DNA of 64,000 nt. Source: Cyprinodon diabolis. Lineage: Eukaryota > Chordata > Actinopteri > Cyprinodontiformes > Cyprinodontidae. Every line of letters begins with the position of its first letter. Within the stretch, counting starts at the first letter, position 1. Position numbers and translations under genes: made by a program. Shown in pieces: positions 49,401-58,363 of the stretch. The DNA is taken from contig CM060066.1 in assembly GCA_030533445.1 (NCBI GenBank), positions 31,899,235 to 31,963,234 on the forward strand, in the 5' to 3' direction. The notes under the pieces were generated by a model that made no database searches, was not told the DNA's origin, and saw nothing but the letters and a program-made list of their open reading frames with translations.

Positions 49401-51379
49401 ACTTTATAGGCTTAATCACACTTGCTGATAATTTTCCAAGCATGTTTTATTACCACCACCTGTGGACCAATTTTAAGTTAAACCCAATGGAGCCACCAGA
49501 AAGCTTATAGGGCACATGGGGCTGTTAAAAACCCCTTGGGGTGGCAAACCAACATCAAAAGCAAAGAGTGACTCTAAAATACTGTGATGATTCACAATAT
49601 TTGCTAGAAATCTAAAGTTTATCATTATCATAGATTCTCACATATCAAGCTAACAGCGATTTAACCAGATTATGTGTGTTACTTTTATATTCAAAGGAAT
49701 ATGAAAACACTTTTACTGATAAAATACAACAAGTTCCTCACAAGTAAAATTAACCATAAAAATTTATGAAAACAGTACCCACAAATTTTCAGCTTGATGG
49801 GGACAAAGTAACTTAAAACTACTTACCATAAAAATTAAAAACATCTATAGTTTTTGTAAATATATTGTCTTTTGATGTTTAAACCTTTTCTGTCCCTAAA
49901 GCACAATAATTTAGCTATAGTAACAGTAAGAAAAGTGCTTTTTTTGTAATGAATAAACCTTTTTGATCCAATTGCCTTTTTGTTTTGTGAATGAAACACC
50001 TTGATTTTTCTCCACTGGTACAATAAGGATATTTCTATTCTATTTTCTATTCTACTCTACATGAATAAGAAACCAACGACTTTATTGCTTTGGTATAACT
50101 CACGTTGAGTACTCCAGATCATTACAGTAGCCCAGGTTCAGTTCTGTGCAAGTAGCTGTTTAAAGATAGTAAAGGGGAAATAAAACAATTTGATTACAAA
50201 ATCAATAACAGCACTATTTTCCCAGTAAATAAACACAATCAAATATTGTATTTTTAATCCTGGTAAAACATACATTGATATAATAAAATAATATACATTT
50301 GTAGCATGTAGTTAAGGCTCCAATGCAATAATGCAATCTATTATTCCACCTTCCTGAAGTTTGTAGCTTTGAAAGGTTTTGATTCCTCCAAACAGTGAAA
50401 TAATGACACATTGATGTGGCTCCTAGCTTTGAAAATTACATTTTGGGGGCATTTTTGACAATTTATCAAGCTCAAGCTCACAATCCTGGTTATTAAGCAT
50501 TAAAGCGCGCCTTTATCCATACCCTCCATTCAGAAAACAGCACACCTCACTGATCTTAAATCAATCGTGAAACCTGCTATTTTCTCTCCTATGCTGTGAT
50601 ACACACACTGAAGAAAAATAATGCAACCGTTTTTGACATTTACTTAATCGTATTTAGTCTTTAACACAATTGTTTCATGTCAGCAGGGTTGGACACAAAA
50701 CATTTGTGTTAAAGTAACTAAAAATTATTCAGTTAATGCCGAAAATTGTTGCATTATTTTTTTTTTCAGTGCAAAACCCTGCGACAGAAGGCAAAACCAA
50801 GTAGACACATACGTGTTTCTTCCCGTGTGCTGCTGCTGCATCTTCCTGTGGGGAAGAATCAAGAACAAAAAGAAAGCAGTGGGTCCTAAAATCAACATTA
50901 GGGGGCGATATGTTCACATGAATGATAAAATAGAAAGCATTGACTCTGCATCAAAGATAGAAAAATAATAATAACATTTGTTTAACAAATAAAAACTGTC
51001 AGTGGTTCCAACGTTATAGGCATATGTCCAGAAATGTAGCAGAGAAATACTGAGGAACAATGATTATAATAAGTGTAATAACCAGTTAATTATGTGTTTA
51101 CGGATCATGACCTATTTATTAGATAAAATTAAGCGTTGGTTCCGGAATAAAACTGATCAGCATCATCTAGTGTGTTAATTTTAAAAAAAGGTCTATTTCA
51201 GTAAAAAAAAAAAAATGTATGCATTTCAGCCTCATATGTGAGCAGACTTGTTCGCGGCCATTGTTTTCTCTCCTCTCTGTGAACTTACCTAAAAACTGCT
51301 CTCCTGGATGACACGGCTGCTGCGGAGCGCACTGGCAACTCCACGCTAAAAACAGCAGCGCCAAAACTCCCAGATGCAT
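40288..51379 (-). CDS. cpz: Carboxypeptidase Z, complete 12-exon gene
   Basis: Secreted zinc carboxypeptidase of the M14B (N/E) family that removes C-terminal basic residues and carries a Wnt-binding-type frizzled cysteine-rich domain; known CPZ acts in the extracellular matrix. Exons, in order: 51379-51289, 50155-50104, 47052-46730, 46616-46401, 45382-45147, 43224-43063, 42968-42810, 42716-42581, 42486-42347, 42228-42129, 42028-41883, 40491-40288. All introns are GT-AG with matching phases, giving 654 residues, as expected for the family (about 650). Signal peptide 1-18; frizzled domain about 33-150; peptidase about 160-500 with zinc ligands His239, Glu242 and His384, substrate Arg327, Tyr465 and catalytic Glu476; transthyretin-like domain about 506-587; C-terminal WWWSYF. 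Intron 2 holds a Tc1 transposon and intron 11 a hAT-like element. No break was found, so the gene looks functional. Confidence 0.96.
40681..41617 (-). mobile_element. hAT-like DNA transposon relic in cpz intron 11
   Basis: Ends GGGTTGC (left) and GGGAACCCTG (right) are inverted at their tips; flanks TTTTTAG are shared (40673-40679, 41618-41624), as an 8-bp duplication with one lost base. Subterminal text TTAAGACTTTTTTAA recurs at both ends. Within it a minus-strand frame at 41291-41010 has a zinc-finger pattern. Confidence 0.7.
41010..41291 (-). pseudogene. Zinc-finger segment of the intronic transposon
   Basis: A 93-codon frame with [16 protein letters not shown] and [12 protein letters not shown], a Cys2-His2 BED-like finger as in hAT transposases, then an unrelated-looking tail that stops. 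It lies wholly inside the element 40681-41617 within a cpz intron and runs in the same direction as cpz. No catalytic region follows. It is read as a transposase N-terminal remnant; a domesticated zinc-finger exon is possible but nothing supports splicing. Confidence 0.6.
41883..42028 (-). CDS. cpz: cpz exon 11 (transthyretin-like domain)
   Basis: Codes [17 protein letters not shown] through [12 protein letters not shown]. The acceptor CTTCAAG has a weak pyrimidine tract. Donor AAG|GTATGG. Confidence 0.92.
42129..42228 (-). CDS. cpz: cpz exon 10 (transthyretin-like domain)
   Basis: Codes [20 protein letters not shown], the first strands of the transthyretin-like domain. Acceptor TTCCTCCAAG, donor G|GTAAAA. 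Confidence 0.93.
42347..42486 (-). CDS. cpz: cpz exon 9 (catalytic Glu)
   Basis: Codes [20 protein letters not shown] with Tyr465 and the catalytic general base Glu476. Acceptor AACTGCAG, donor TCT|GTAAGT. Confidence 0.95.
42581..42716 (-). CDS. cpz: cpz exon 8
   Basis: Codes [13 protein letters not shown] through [13 protein letters not shown]. Acceptor CCGTGCCCAG, donor G|GTGAGA. Confidence 0.94.
42810..42968 (-). CDS. cpz: cpz exon 7 (third zinc ligand)
   Basis: Codes [18 protein letters not shown] with zinc ligand His384. Acceptor CTACCTGCAG, donor CTG|GTGAGG; 53 whole codons. Confidence 0.95.
43063..43224 (-). CDS. cpz: cpz exon 6 (substrate-binding Arg)
   Basis: Codes [16 protein letters not shown] with the substrate-binding Asn-Arg pair, ending [12 protein letters not shown]. 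Acceptor TTTTAG, donor AAG|GTAGAA; 54 whole codons. Confidence 0.95.
44936..45000 (+). repeat. Fragment of the dispersed repeat seen at 10.8 kb
   Basis: TTTATTTATATAATGCCAAT and CACCTCAAGGCACTTAACAG match the start of the repeat at 10796-11285. Confidence 0.6.
45147..45382 (-). CDS. cpz: cpz exon 5 (zinc ligands His and Glu)
   Basis: Holds [11 protein letters not shown] with zinc ligands His239 and Glu242, and [11 protein letters not shown]. Acceptor TTCTGTAG, donor GAA|GTAAAT. Confidence 0.94.
46401..46616 (-). CDS. cpz: cpz exon 4 (peptidase domain start)
   Basis: Codes [15 protein letters not shown] through [17 protein letters not shown], the usual start of N/E-type carboxypeptidase domains. 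Acceptor CTCCTCCAG, donor C|GTGAGT. Confidence 0.94.
46730..47052 (-). CDS. cpz: cpz exon 3 (most of the frizzled domain)
   Basis: Starts in [12 protein letters not shown] and carries the remaining cysteines ([47 protein letters not shown]). Acceptor TTCTCCAG, donor G|GTAAAG. Confidence 0.95.
47340..48587 (+). mobile_element. Tc1-family transposon, apparently intact, in cpz intron 2
   Basis: 1248 bp between TA dinucleotides (47338-47339 and 48588-48589). The 29-bp terminal inverted repeats are perfect (start CACTATATTGCCAAAAG at 47340-47368; complement at 48559-48587). It holds one open transposase gene in the orientation opposite to cpz. Perfect ends and an open gene suggest a young copy. 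Confidence 0.96.
47441..48505 (+). CDS. Tc1-like transposase (DD34E)
   Basis: Cuts and pastes the element by a DDE reaction at TA sites. The frame is also open upstream through the terminal repeat (from 47315), but the start is best placed at 47474 ([10 protein letters not shown], 343 residues, the usual length) or 47441. Paired-like helix-turn-helix DNA-binding part at about residues 5-110 with the hinge SGRPRKL; catalytic residues are Asp in WSDESRF, Asp in QHDCAPVH and Glu in NPIEHLWDE, with exactly 34 residues between the second Asp and the Glu. The frame has no break and ends GGPTSY. Activity is plausible but cannot be shown from sequence. Confidence 0.94.
   Translation: MQTVFTNICERMGRSQELSEFQRGTVIGCHLCNKSSREISSLLNIPQSTVSCIIRKWKCLGTTATQPRSGRPRKLTERGQRMLKRIVRRGRQLSAESITTDLQTSCGLQISSRTVRRELHGMGFHGRAAASKPYITKCNAKRRMRWCKARRHWTLEQWRRVLWSDESRFSIWQSDGRVWVWRLPGERYLSDCIVPSVKFGGGGIMVWGCFSGAGLGPLVPVKGTLNASAYQDILDNSMLPTLWEQFGAGPFLFQHDCAPVHKARSIKTWMTESGVDELDWPAQSPDLNPIEHLWDELERRLRARPSRPTSVCDLTNALLEEWSKIPINTLLNLVDSLPRRVEAVLAAKGGPTSY
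48600..50090. other. cpz intron 2, unremarkable part
   Basis: AT-rich. A block near 48830-48970 (TTAAAGTAACTAAATATC and its inverse) recurs at 50620-50760 in the next intron, as a dispersed repeat. Confidence 0.5.
50104..50155 (-). CDS. cpz: cpz exon 2 (frizzled domain start)
   Basis: A 52-bp exon too short for ORF finding: [18 protein letters not shown] with the first two cysteines of the frizzled domain. Acceptor AAACAG, donor GTGAGT, and both phases fit exons 1 and 3. Confidence 0.9.
51289..51379 (-). CDS. cpz: cpz exon 1 (start codon, signal peptide)
   Basis: Codes [17 protein letters not shown], a typical signal peptide, then [13 protein letters not shown]. Donor G|GTAAGT; ends one base into a codon. 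The first ATG on the strand in this context is chosen as start. Confidence 0.93.
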
Positions 51380-51549
51380 GCTTAGCTTCAGGCGAGCAGA
51401 CTGTGATATGTGGCAGTTAACTTTCAGCTGCTACTTTTTCTTCTTCCTCTGAGACTCTTTTTTTAATTACCACCAACAGCACGGGGCCCCGTCCTTTGTC
51501 TGCTGCGCTGAGAGCATCCCAGACCAGAATGTGGCTTTGAGCTGCAACG

Positions 51550-51737
51550 ATCAGATTTCACTCTGTGTGTGGGTGTGTGTGTGTGTATTTGTATAGACAC
51601 CAAAGTGAGGACCGTTTTTCCTATTTTACCATCACAATGAGGACCATTGTTGCTGACATTTTGTTGGTCCTCACAAGGTTTTTTGCTACTGGTTAGATTT
51701 AGGACTAAGGTTTCAATTGGGTTCAATTGAGGGTGAG
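51550..51737. repeat. GT-rich dispersed repeat flanking the nested hAT
   Basis: Text such as GTGTGTGTGTATTTGTATAG and AAAGTGAGGACC continues after the inserted hAT elements at 53644 onward (GGTTAGGGAACAGAAAGGG and ATGGTCCTCGC). It marks the pre-insertion site. Confidence 0.55.
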
Positions 51738-51925
51738 CAATGGCGTAACTATCGATAAGCAGAGACTTTAGTTGCTTAGGGGCCCCCAACTTCTTAAGGG
51801 CAGGTTATTCTTCTGAAGCACTGTGTCGCAGTGAGCTTGACGCAGACATTTTTGATTTATGCTCAATTTTGAAGCGTGGTCCGTGCTATGTAGTTTCACG
51901 CCACAACGCTAGACGGGCAATCACG

Positions 51926-52500
51926 TTACTAATGCTGTTACCTTTTTTTAGTAACCAGGTAATCTAACTAATTACTTTGACTGTAACTATAACACAGTTA
52001 ACATTGCAGACACCCCGTTACTGCACGTTATTCAGGTCGCACAATTAACCTTTTTTTCATGATAGGACTCGTGCGCGCCTTGTCATGAGAGAGGGGAGGA
52101 TGAGAATGGCTGTTATGGGTGTTAACGCACACCAAACACAGAGAGATGGAGAGTGAGGGGGACTCCAGCAGCAAAACAGCGTTTTCCACATGGAAATACC
52201 GGTGTTACGTCAAGCTGCATTACCCCATCAGATACGGCTTCCCCTGCATCTCCGCACAGCGCAGGTGGCACGATTCACCGCACGACCGACAGGAAATGCG
52301 CATGCTTGCTAAAGGCACGTAACAGCCACCCTGTGCTTCCTGCCACAGGGGAACTATGTAGAGTGTGACGATCAAATGTTAGCCTATATGGAGAAAGGGA
52401 GAAATCGGGATGGATGGATGGATGGATGGATGGATGGATGGATGGATGGATGGATGGATGGATGGATGGATGGATGGATGGATGGATGGATGGATGGATG

Positions 52501-52563
<63 letters not shown>

Positions 52564-53054
52564 GGATGTTGCAGTATCTATAACAACCCAAACACAGGAT
52601 TTCAGAACTAGGCATCCCCAGTTATTAATTTCATACACTCACCAAATCTGAATGCCCTGTTAAAAAACTATATATACTTTACTATATATATTTACACCGC
52701 ATCAAATACCGTTCCCCCCATGTTAAGAAGAGGGGAACGCTATCTGACGATGTTTAGAAGCCCATCAGATAGCATTCCCCCCTGATGTCATTTACGTTGA
52801 GTTGCAATAAATGCAAAACTCTCTGCAGGTACTTGTCTTTGTCGTCCACTATATTCAGCTGGCTTTTGAAACACACGGTGAGAAGGTGGGGGCCGGGTGG
52901 TGAGGGTTACGGGGGCGAGAAACGCAATAGTTACTTTTACTAATAACTAGTTACTTTTATTGTGGAGTAACTCAGTTAGTAACTCAGTTAATTTTTGGGA
53001 GAGTTACTAGTAACTATAACTAATTGCTCTTTCAAAGTAACGTGCCCAACACTG
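51926..53054 (-). mobile_element. Inner hAT-like element carrying a microsatellite
   Basis: Ends in CGTGCCCAACACTG at 53054, with AGTAAC/GTTACT-rich subterminal sequence at both ends; ATCAC occurs on both sides (51920-51924 and 53055-53059), so the left tip is slightly eroded. The uninterrupted family sequence in the copy at 31-32 kb confirms the insertion point. The interior carries the GATG/GATA array. Confidence 0.7.
52408..52568. repeat. GATG/GATA microsatellite within the inner element
   Basis: About 93 bp of GGAT repeats followed by 60 bp of GATA repeats. At the same site in the copy at 17.8-18.2 kb the array is about 30 bp. Ser-Ile-His-Pro frames on the minus strand are artefacts. Confidence 0.95.
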
Positions 53055-54212
53055 ATCACAAACTAGCAAGGATTGTGGTGTAGTGTGTGGCGTGTTTTCT
53101 CTTCCGGTTCCCGAGGTCATTCAACATTCAACAACAATGACGACTGGACAAATGCGTACTTTGATTCAGATGCTCGGATCGTAGAGATGTGGGTACTTCC
53201 TCACTTCTTCGCAGATTCGCTCTTCTACCTGGTCCATCTTTTTATGAGTGGTTTTTCGCAATGGCGGTCATACAAACAAAACAAGCTGGTAAGATAACAA
53301 ACAGGAATTACGCATAGAGTAGAGCAAATGTAGATTTGACCAATCAGAGGCTTCCTGTTGGCAGCACACTCTGCGGTCAGTTAGTTTGGGAGAGGTGCAC
53401 CAGAGTGCCTGCAGAGGGGGCGGGGATGGCTTTTTGTTCACTGCAAGACCTACGCGGAGGACCTGGTTTCGAAGTATAAATCCACCTTTACGGGCCCCCT
53501 CACTGACCCCTAAGCAATTGTACATTAGAACGTCTCTTTGCAGATGTAACGGTACGAAAAATTGTGTTGTACTTCATATAGGGCCCACCCAGATAATGTT
53601 GCTTACGGGCCTATTGCTGTGTCGTTACACCATTGAGGGTGAGGCATGCATTGGTAATGGTTAGGGAACAGAAAGGGTTGAAAATGACAGAAAATCAATG
53701 GAAGTCAACACATGGTCCTCGCTATATATAGCAGAACAAACGTGGGTGTGCGTGTATGTTAGAATGACAGCGACAAAAAGTAGAAAAACATGACTAGTGT
53801 GTGTTTTTTTAGAAAAAATGAAACTACTGAGGCTTTTAATTAAAAAGAAGTGCCCCCCATCTTATGTGTTTGCTATCCATGCTTTTGTATTTTAAGAACA
53901 ATATGCACAATGAGGGACTGATATTTACCTTATAAAGGTTTTGGATGTTTCCAACAAGATGAGTGTAACATTTAGAAAAATATCTTAAAAACCAGTGGTA
54001 ATGTCTTTATTTACTGAATCTTTATATAACTGCTAACTCTCTTTTTGCATAATGTTTCATCTGATATTCTAATCACTTGTGGTCTGTAAGGCTGCATCCC
54101 ATAACACTTATCTTTAGTTCAATTCATGAATAACCTGACACATTCAAGTTATCATCCTACCTGAGTAGAAAATGTTAATATTCCCAGTCAGAAGAACCCG
54201 TTTTCATCGTTT

Positions 54213-54527
54213 TCAGCTTACCTGGGACTGGATTGTTGGGCAAACAGTCTCAGTCGAGACTCCCAGGCTTCCCTGTCCCCAGACACTTCTTGGGGGAAGC
54301 CAGAGGGTTTCCAGGCCAGCTGAAGGAGACAGTTTTTTCAGTACTTCTTCTTGGTAGGAAATGCCAGGAACACCTTCCTTGAGAGGTGTCCCGGGGGCAT
54401 CAAAAAAAGATGCCAAAGGCACCTCAGCTGCCTCCACTAGATGTAAAGAAGCTGCTGTACTACGGGCCTCTCCTGGATGTCCGACCTCCTCACACTTCTC
54501 CTCACTCCTTTCAGATCCTGGTTCCAA
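54213..54527 (+). mobile_element. LINE 3'-part fragment
   Basis: Text such as GGCATCAAAAAAAGATGCCA and CTCCTGGATGTCCGACCTCC is the typical wording of the late part of a fish LINE, read on the plus strand. The open frame on the minus strand is a shadow. It lies where the last exon of the receptor relic would be expected. Confidence 0.5.
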
Positions 54528-54940
54528 GGCTATGAAATAACTAAAATCATTATCTAAAGTTTAATACTGCCATTTGTTTTTTACATTTCCTTTATTTGTA
54601 TACTGTAGGTTCTTATACTTTTTTCTGTTATCTGTGATGATTCACACTTAATATTTTTAATGTCTTGATTTTTTTTAAAATCTATTTTATTTGGTACAAG
54701 TAAAAGTAAATAATTTGGTTATTTATCTTTAATAATACTCACGAAGCAAACTGTAATAATGACAGCATTGATCACAAAATTACATCTGGAATGACTAACA
54801 GCCTGTTTAGAGCGGAATCAGTTGGTTTTTTTACGATTTGTTAATACCACGGTAAGTCAGTCAAGTGTAAGCTATTACGAAATATCTGGCAAACATATAA
54901 TTAAAAACTACAATGGCTGAGCTCCACAGAAGGGGGTTAC

Positions 54941-55733
54941 CTCGTTATGACATATGATGAAAAGTAGATGATGAAGGAACCAATAAATAGGCAGATCTTC
55001 TTAGCCGCTCGCTGTCTTCTCTTTCTTTGCTGAACCAGGTACCTCTCCTTTACACTGACAGAGATATGGGAAAATACATGTCTGATATGTTTTATTTATA
55101 TTATGACGTTTCCTAGAATAACAGATGGATATGTTATTTGTTGCCCAATTATTAACCTCCACCTGGAATGAATATCTACCATCAAAGGCAGAGAACGAAG
55201 AGGCAGAGCACAAAGCTGCTGAAGTGGAGCAGCACCATGAGAGTGGCAAAGCCGATCCACACCCTGCTCGTCCAGGCGCAGCATGCACACGGCATATGTT
55301 TGGCTGTATTTCCCCCAGTCCACCATCAGCTGGGTCAGGGAGAAAGTTAGGGAGTGGAGCCAGGAGTATGCAACGATCACAAAAGCTTCCCTGGAGTGCA
55401 TCTTACTGGAATACCTGAGAGAAAACAGCCAGCCACCTGTCCACGCTGAACGTGGCCATTCTCAGCATGGTGTTGTAGGTGATGAACGTCTCATTAAAAC
55501 TGACAGCACGACAAAGTTGGTTTCTGATTAGTTTCGTGCTGCCAGCCACCCCCAGTAGAGAGGCAGGCATGTTGAGAAGAGTGAGGATGATGTTGGAGAA
55601 AGAGAGATTCAGGATGAAGTAACTCTGCGCTCTGGATGAAACATCAGCATCACTGACAAGTTTGTTAGGAGCGTGAAAACAGCAGAAACCAAAACCTCAT
55701 CTCCTGCAGTTCTGTGATCAGAGGGTCCCTCAT
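54941..55733 (-). pseudogene. GPR78/GPR26-type orphan receptor relic
   Basis: Class A GPCR remains next to cpz, same strand. Exon 1 (55733-55163) reads TM1 (VLVSAVFTLLTNLSVMLM), TM2 (YFILNLSFSNIILTLLNMP), TM3 with SVDRWLAV, TM4 (FVIVAYSWLHSLTFSL) and TM5 (LMVLLHFSSFVLCLFVLCL), but these need at least four frame changes: after FHPERR, after DRWLAV, after LRLDEQ and after VLCL. Between TM5 and LMVDIHS about 24 residues of the third inner loop are missing. Exon 2 (55054-54941) codes VKERYLVQQRKRRQRAAKKI and TM6, with a good acceptor and GTAACC donor. TM7 was not found; a LINE fragment lies there. Layout and order beside CPZ fit GPR78. I judge it a pseudogene. Confidence 0.8.
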
Positions 55734-57110
55734 ACGTTCAGGTCTTGCCCACCTTCAGTTGGAGCAAATCAGCCCTGCCACATGCCAAAGTCCTGCACAC
55801 ATTGATATCTGTCAAGTGCTGAAATGTCCAAATAAGGATTTCCCGTTTGATGTATTCAAGCCATGTAGATGACACGTCTTCCGTAATGTTCAAAGCAACA
55901 GCAGCTTTTAAAATTGGAGTGTAAAGCTGTGCAGATGAGCTTACCAACTGATCTTTCTGTGTTTATTACCGCTCATGCACAAAAAACTGTGCCTCTGTGC
56001 GCAAGAAACTGGCAGCCGGTGGTTGACTCATGTGACAAAAACTGTGAAAAATAAAAAGAAATAGGGTTGCAAACAAAAGCTCCCTAAATACTTTGAGATA
56101 TGGAGCATGCATTCAGATTTTATACAAGTAGATGCAGTGAAAGCAAAAGGTTTGACTAAAATAAAATCCATAGTTTATTCACTATTCATTTGAAGCTTTA
56201 CTTCATAAACACTAAATCCCATTCGCTATGATATAATAACCAACTCTAATCCCTTCACATATCATGTTTATAACTCACTCTGGGAAATTGTTTATCTATG
56301 CTAAACTTAATTTCTGCTCTTATGATCTCAGAAGCACACCCTCACACACACATTAGACTGAAAACTGTATGGGAAATGAACTATGGGACTCCATAACAAA
56401 ACTAGTTTGGTGTGTTGATATCTGTTGCCTGTTGCTGGTGATGAAGAAAATTAATCTGCACCAATGATTAGAATATATTGGATACATGTTTTACATATTG
56501 AATAAATGTTTTACACTAGACACAGTTATGTTATACAGGTCACAGAGTCCAAATGAGTGTGCGCCACCAAATGTGGAGAGATAGAGAGCAGTGTGTGTAA
56601 AGGCTCCCTGCAGCTGCAGCTTTGGAGCGCAACCTTGAAGTCTGAGAGATAAGGCCAGGGTGGGAAAACACCTAGAATGAGCGAAAGAACAGGAGCATTG
56701 CAGGGAGTTCAAGGCCGTTTGAGGCCTTTGAAAACCAGGGTGCAGAAATGAGTCCTATTTGTAAGACAGACGCATTGAGAATGGGTTGTTGAGGGATGCA
56801 CAGCTCAGCTGAACTAATTGTAATATATTGAGTTGTCATCTCCAAAGCATGCGGTGCAGTACTGGTCACACAGAAAGTGAGGGTTTTACTGGGACCTTGA
56901 GTTTTAAACTCATGCTGACCTTTTTTGATGTAATGTTATGATCATAAGTCACACTGGATGAAAACATGTTTTGACATATTGATGATTAAGACTATGATGG
57001 GTTTTTGATTTAACTGCACTAAATGTCATCATGATCTACAAGAAATGTCACTATGACTTGTGAAAGAAAAAGCTTTGATAGATCAAAGAAAGGCTTCAAT
57101 TTAAAATATA
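55734..57110. other. No recognised gene; may include the retroviral U3
   Basis: No supported gene. The U3 of the retroviral 5' LTR must begin somewhere here, but without the 3' LTR in the window its start cannot be set. Confidence 0.5.
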
Positions 57111-57120
57111 AAATATGGTT

Positions 57121-57381
57121 TGAAGGTGGGTCTTCCACCAAGATGAAAGGGCCCCAAGCCCCGGGAGTGAATAAAAGGGGGCACTTTTCTGCTTGTAAGT
57201 CAGTTGCTCACCGGTGAACAGCTCATGTGTGTTCTGTAAATAAAATTCTCCGGACCTGGACTCAGTTGCTCATGTGTGTTCTGTAAATAAAATTCTCCGG
57301 ACCTGGACTCAGTTGCCTCTGCCTAATTTTTGATCAGTGTCTGAAGACTTTTTCTACAGCTTTTAGAGAACTTTGAATTTT
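57121..57381 (+). repeat. Retroviral 5' LTR, R-U5 part
   Basis: A TATA-like ATAAAAG lies at 57171-57177. A 47-bp unit is tandemly duplicated (57221-57267 and 57268-57314), and each copy has an AATAAA (57239-57244, 57286-57291). The LTR may end at the CA at 57357-57358 or run up to the primer site. The U3 start is not determined. Confidence 0.6.
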
Positions 57382-57399
57382 TGGCGAGCAAGCCAGGAG
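57382..57399 (+). other. Primer binding site, tRNA-Arg type
   Basis: TGGCGAGCAAGCCAGGAG matches, with one mismatch, the complement of the 3' end of vertebrate tRNA-Arg ending ...CTCGCCA as I recall it. Position just after the LTR and before the leader fits. Confidence 0.65.
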
Positions 57400-57901
57400 G
57401 AAGCCCCAGGCGTCGGACAACCTGCAGGCACCAGTTGGAGGCCAGGAACCCCAAGGGCCCAAATATTCATCATTTACAGGTGAAATGCAATTTGTTATAA
57501 TTTTCTAAATTAATGGGGAACCAGCCTCCGGCAACGGCTTGTGGGTGTAAGGCGCCAAAAGAGCTCTCCTAAAAAAACCTAGTATTCTAAATTTAATAAG
57601 TATTTTCCAAATTTAATAAGTATTTATATAAGAATATACAAAAGGCAGACTAAACTGGGGAAAGGTCCAGGTATGTATGAATGTATATGTGAATGCATGG
57701 TTTAAGTATTAATTAATGTTTGTATTATTCTGTATTTGAACTGTTCTGTGTTTGAATTATTTTGTGAATAAGTTAAGCTTAACAGGCGATGTTCTGAGCG
57801 GACGATTGGTAAAGGGACAGATTGTTCAAGGCGTTTGACATAGTCTGTGGAAGCCATAAATCCGGAACATTAAAGTACGCATGTTAGGTGGGAGTGGTAG
57901 C

Positions 57902-58363
57902 GACTAAGCGATAGTCAGCTTGCTCCGTGAACTTGTGAGTATTAGGTATTGAGAGGCTAAGCGATAGCCAGGCTAAGGGATAGCCAGTATATTACCGATT
58001 AAGCGATAATCGGAGTGCCACTGTAGGAGACAGTGAGGAAAATTGTTGTATTAGGTATTAAGTAATAGGTATTGAGAGGCTAAGCAATAGCCAGGCTAAG
58101 GGATAGCCAGTATATTACCAATTAAGCGATAATCGGAGTGCCACTGTAGGAGACAGTGAGGAAAAGTAGTTGTATTAGGTATTAAGTATTAGGTATTGAG
58201 AGGCTAAGCGATAGCCAGGCTAAGGGATAGCCAGAATATTACTGATTAAGCGATAATCGGAAAAAGAGTACCGCTCTACCGGATGACGTCTACCTATTTT
58301 CAGTTAATATCTGAGTAGGTCCGGGTAGCAGGGAAAACGCGTGTGCCACTGTAGGACACAGTG
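57902..58363 (+). other. Array of 13 pentaloop hairpins in the retroviral leader
   Basis: Thirteen short inverted repeats each enclose exactly five bases starting AG. GGCTA/TAGCC stems: 57955, 57971, 58078, 58094, 58202 and 58218 (starts). GACTA/TAGTC: 57902. CCGATTA/TAATCGG type: 57995, 58118, 58242. CACTGT/ACAGTG: 58019, 58142, 58347. Loops are AGCGA, AGGGA, AGCAA, AGGAG or AGGAC. The region is built from about 2.5 copies of a 123-bp tandem unit (starts near 57951, 58074 and 58198). It lies between the primer site and gag, where packaging and dimerisation signals usually are. Confidence 0.85.

Larger units (their letters stand above)
51738..53635 (+). mobile_element. Outer hAT-type element with perfect target duplication
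   Basis: Begins CAATGGCGTAAC and ends GTTACACCATTG, inverted at 11 of 12 bases, and is flanked by AGGGTGAG on both sides (51730-51737 and 53636-53643). A second copy is at 31240-32395. Another element (51926-53054) has inserted in it. No transposase is visible. Confidence 0.88.

Noticed and set aside
52379..52638. Ser-Ile-His-Pro repeat frames
   Set aside because: Artefact of the GATG/GATA microsatellite.
54213..54527. 104-codon minus-strand frame as the missing last exon of the receptor
   Set aside because: No TM7-like sequence; the plus strand reads as LINE 3' text.
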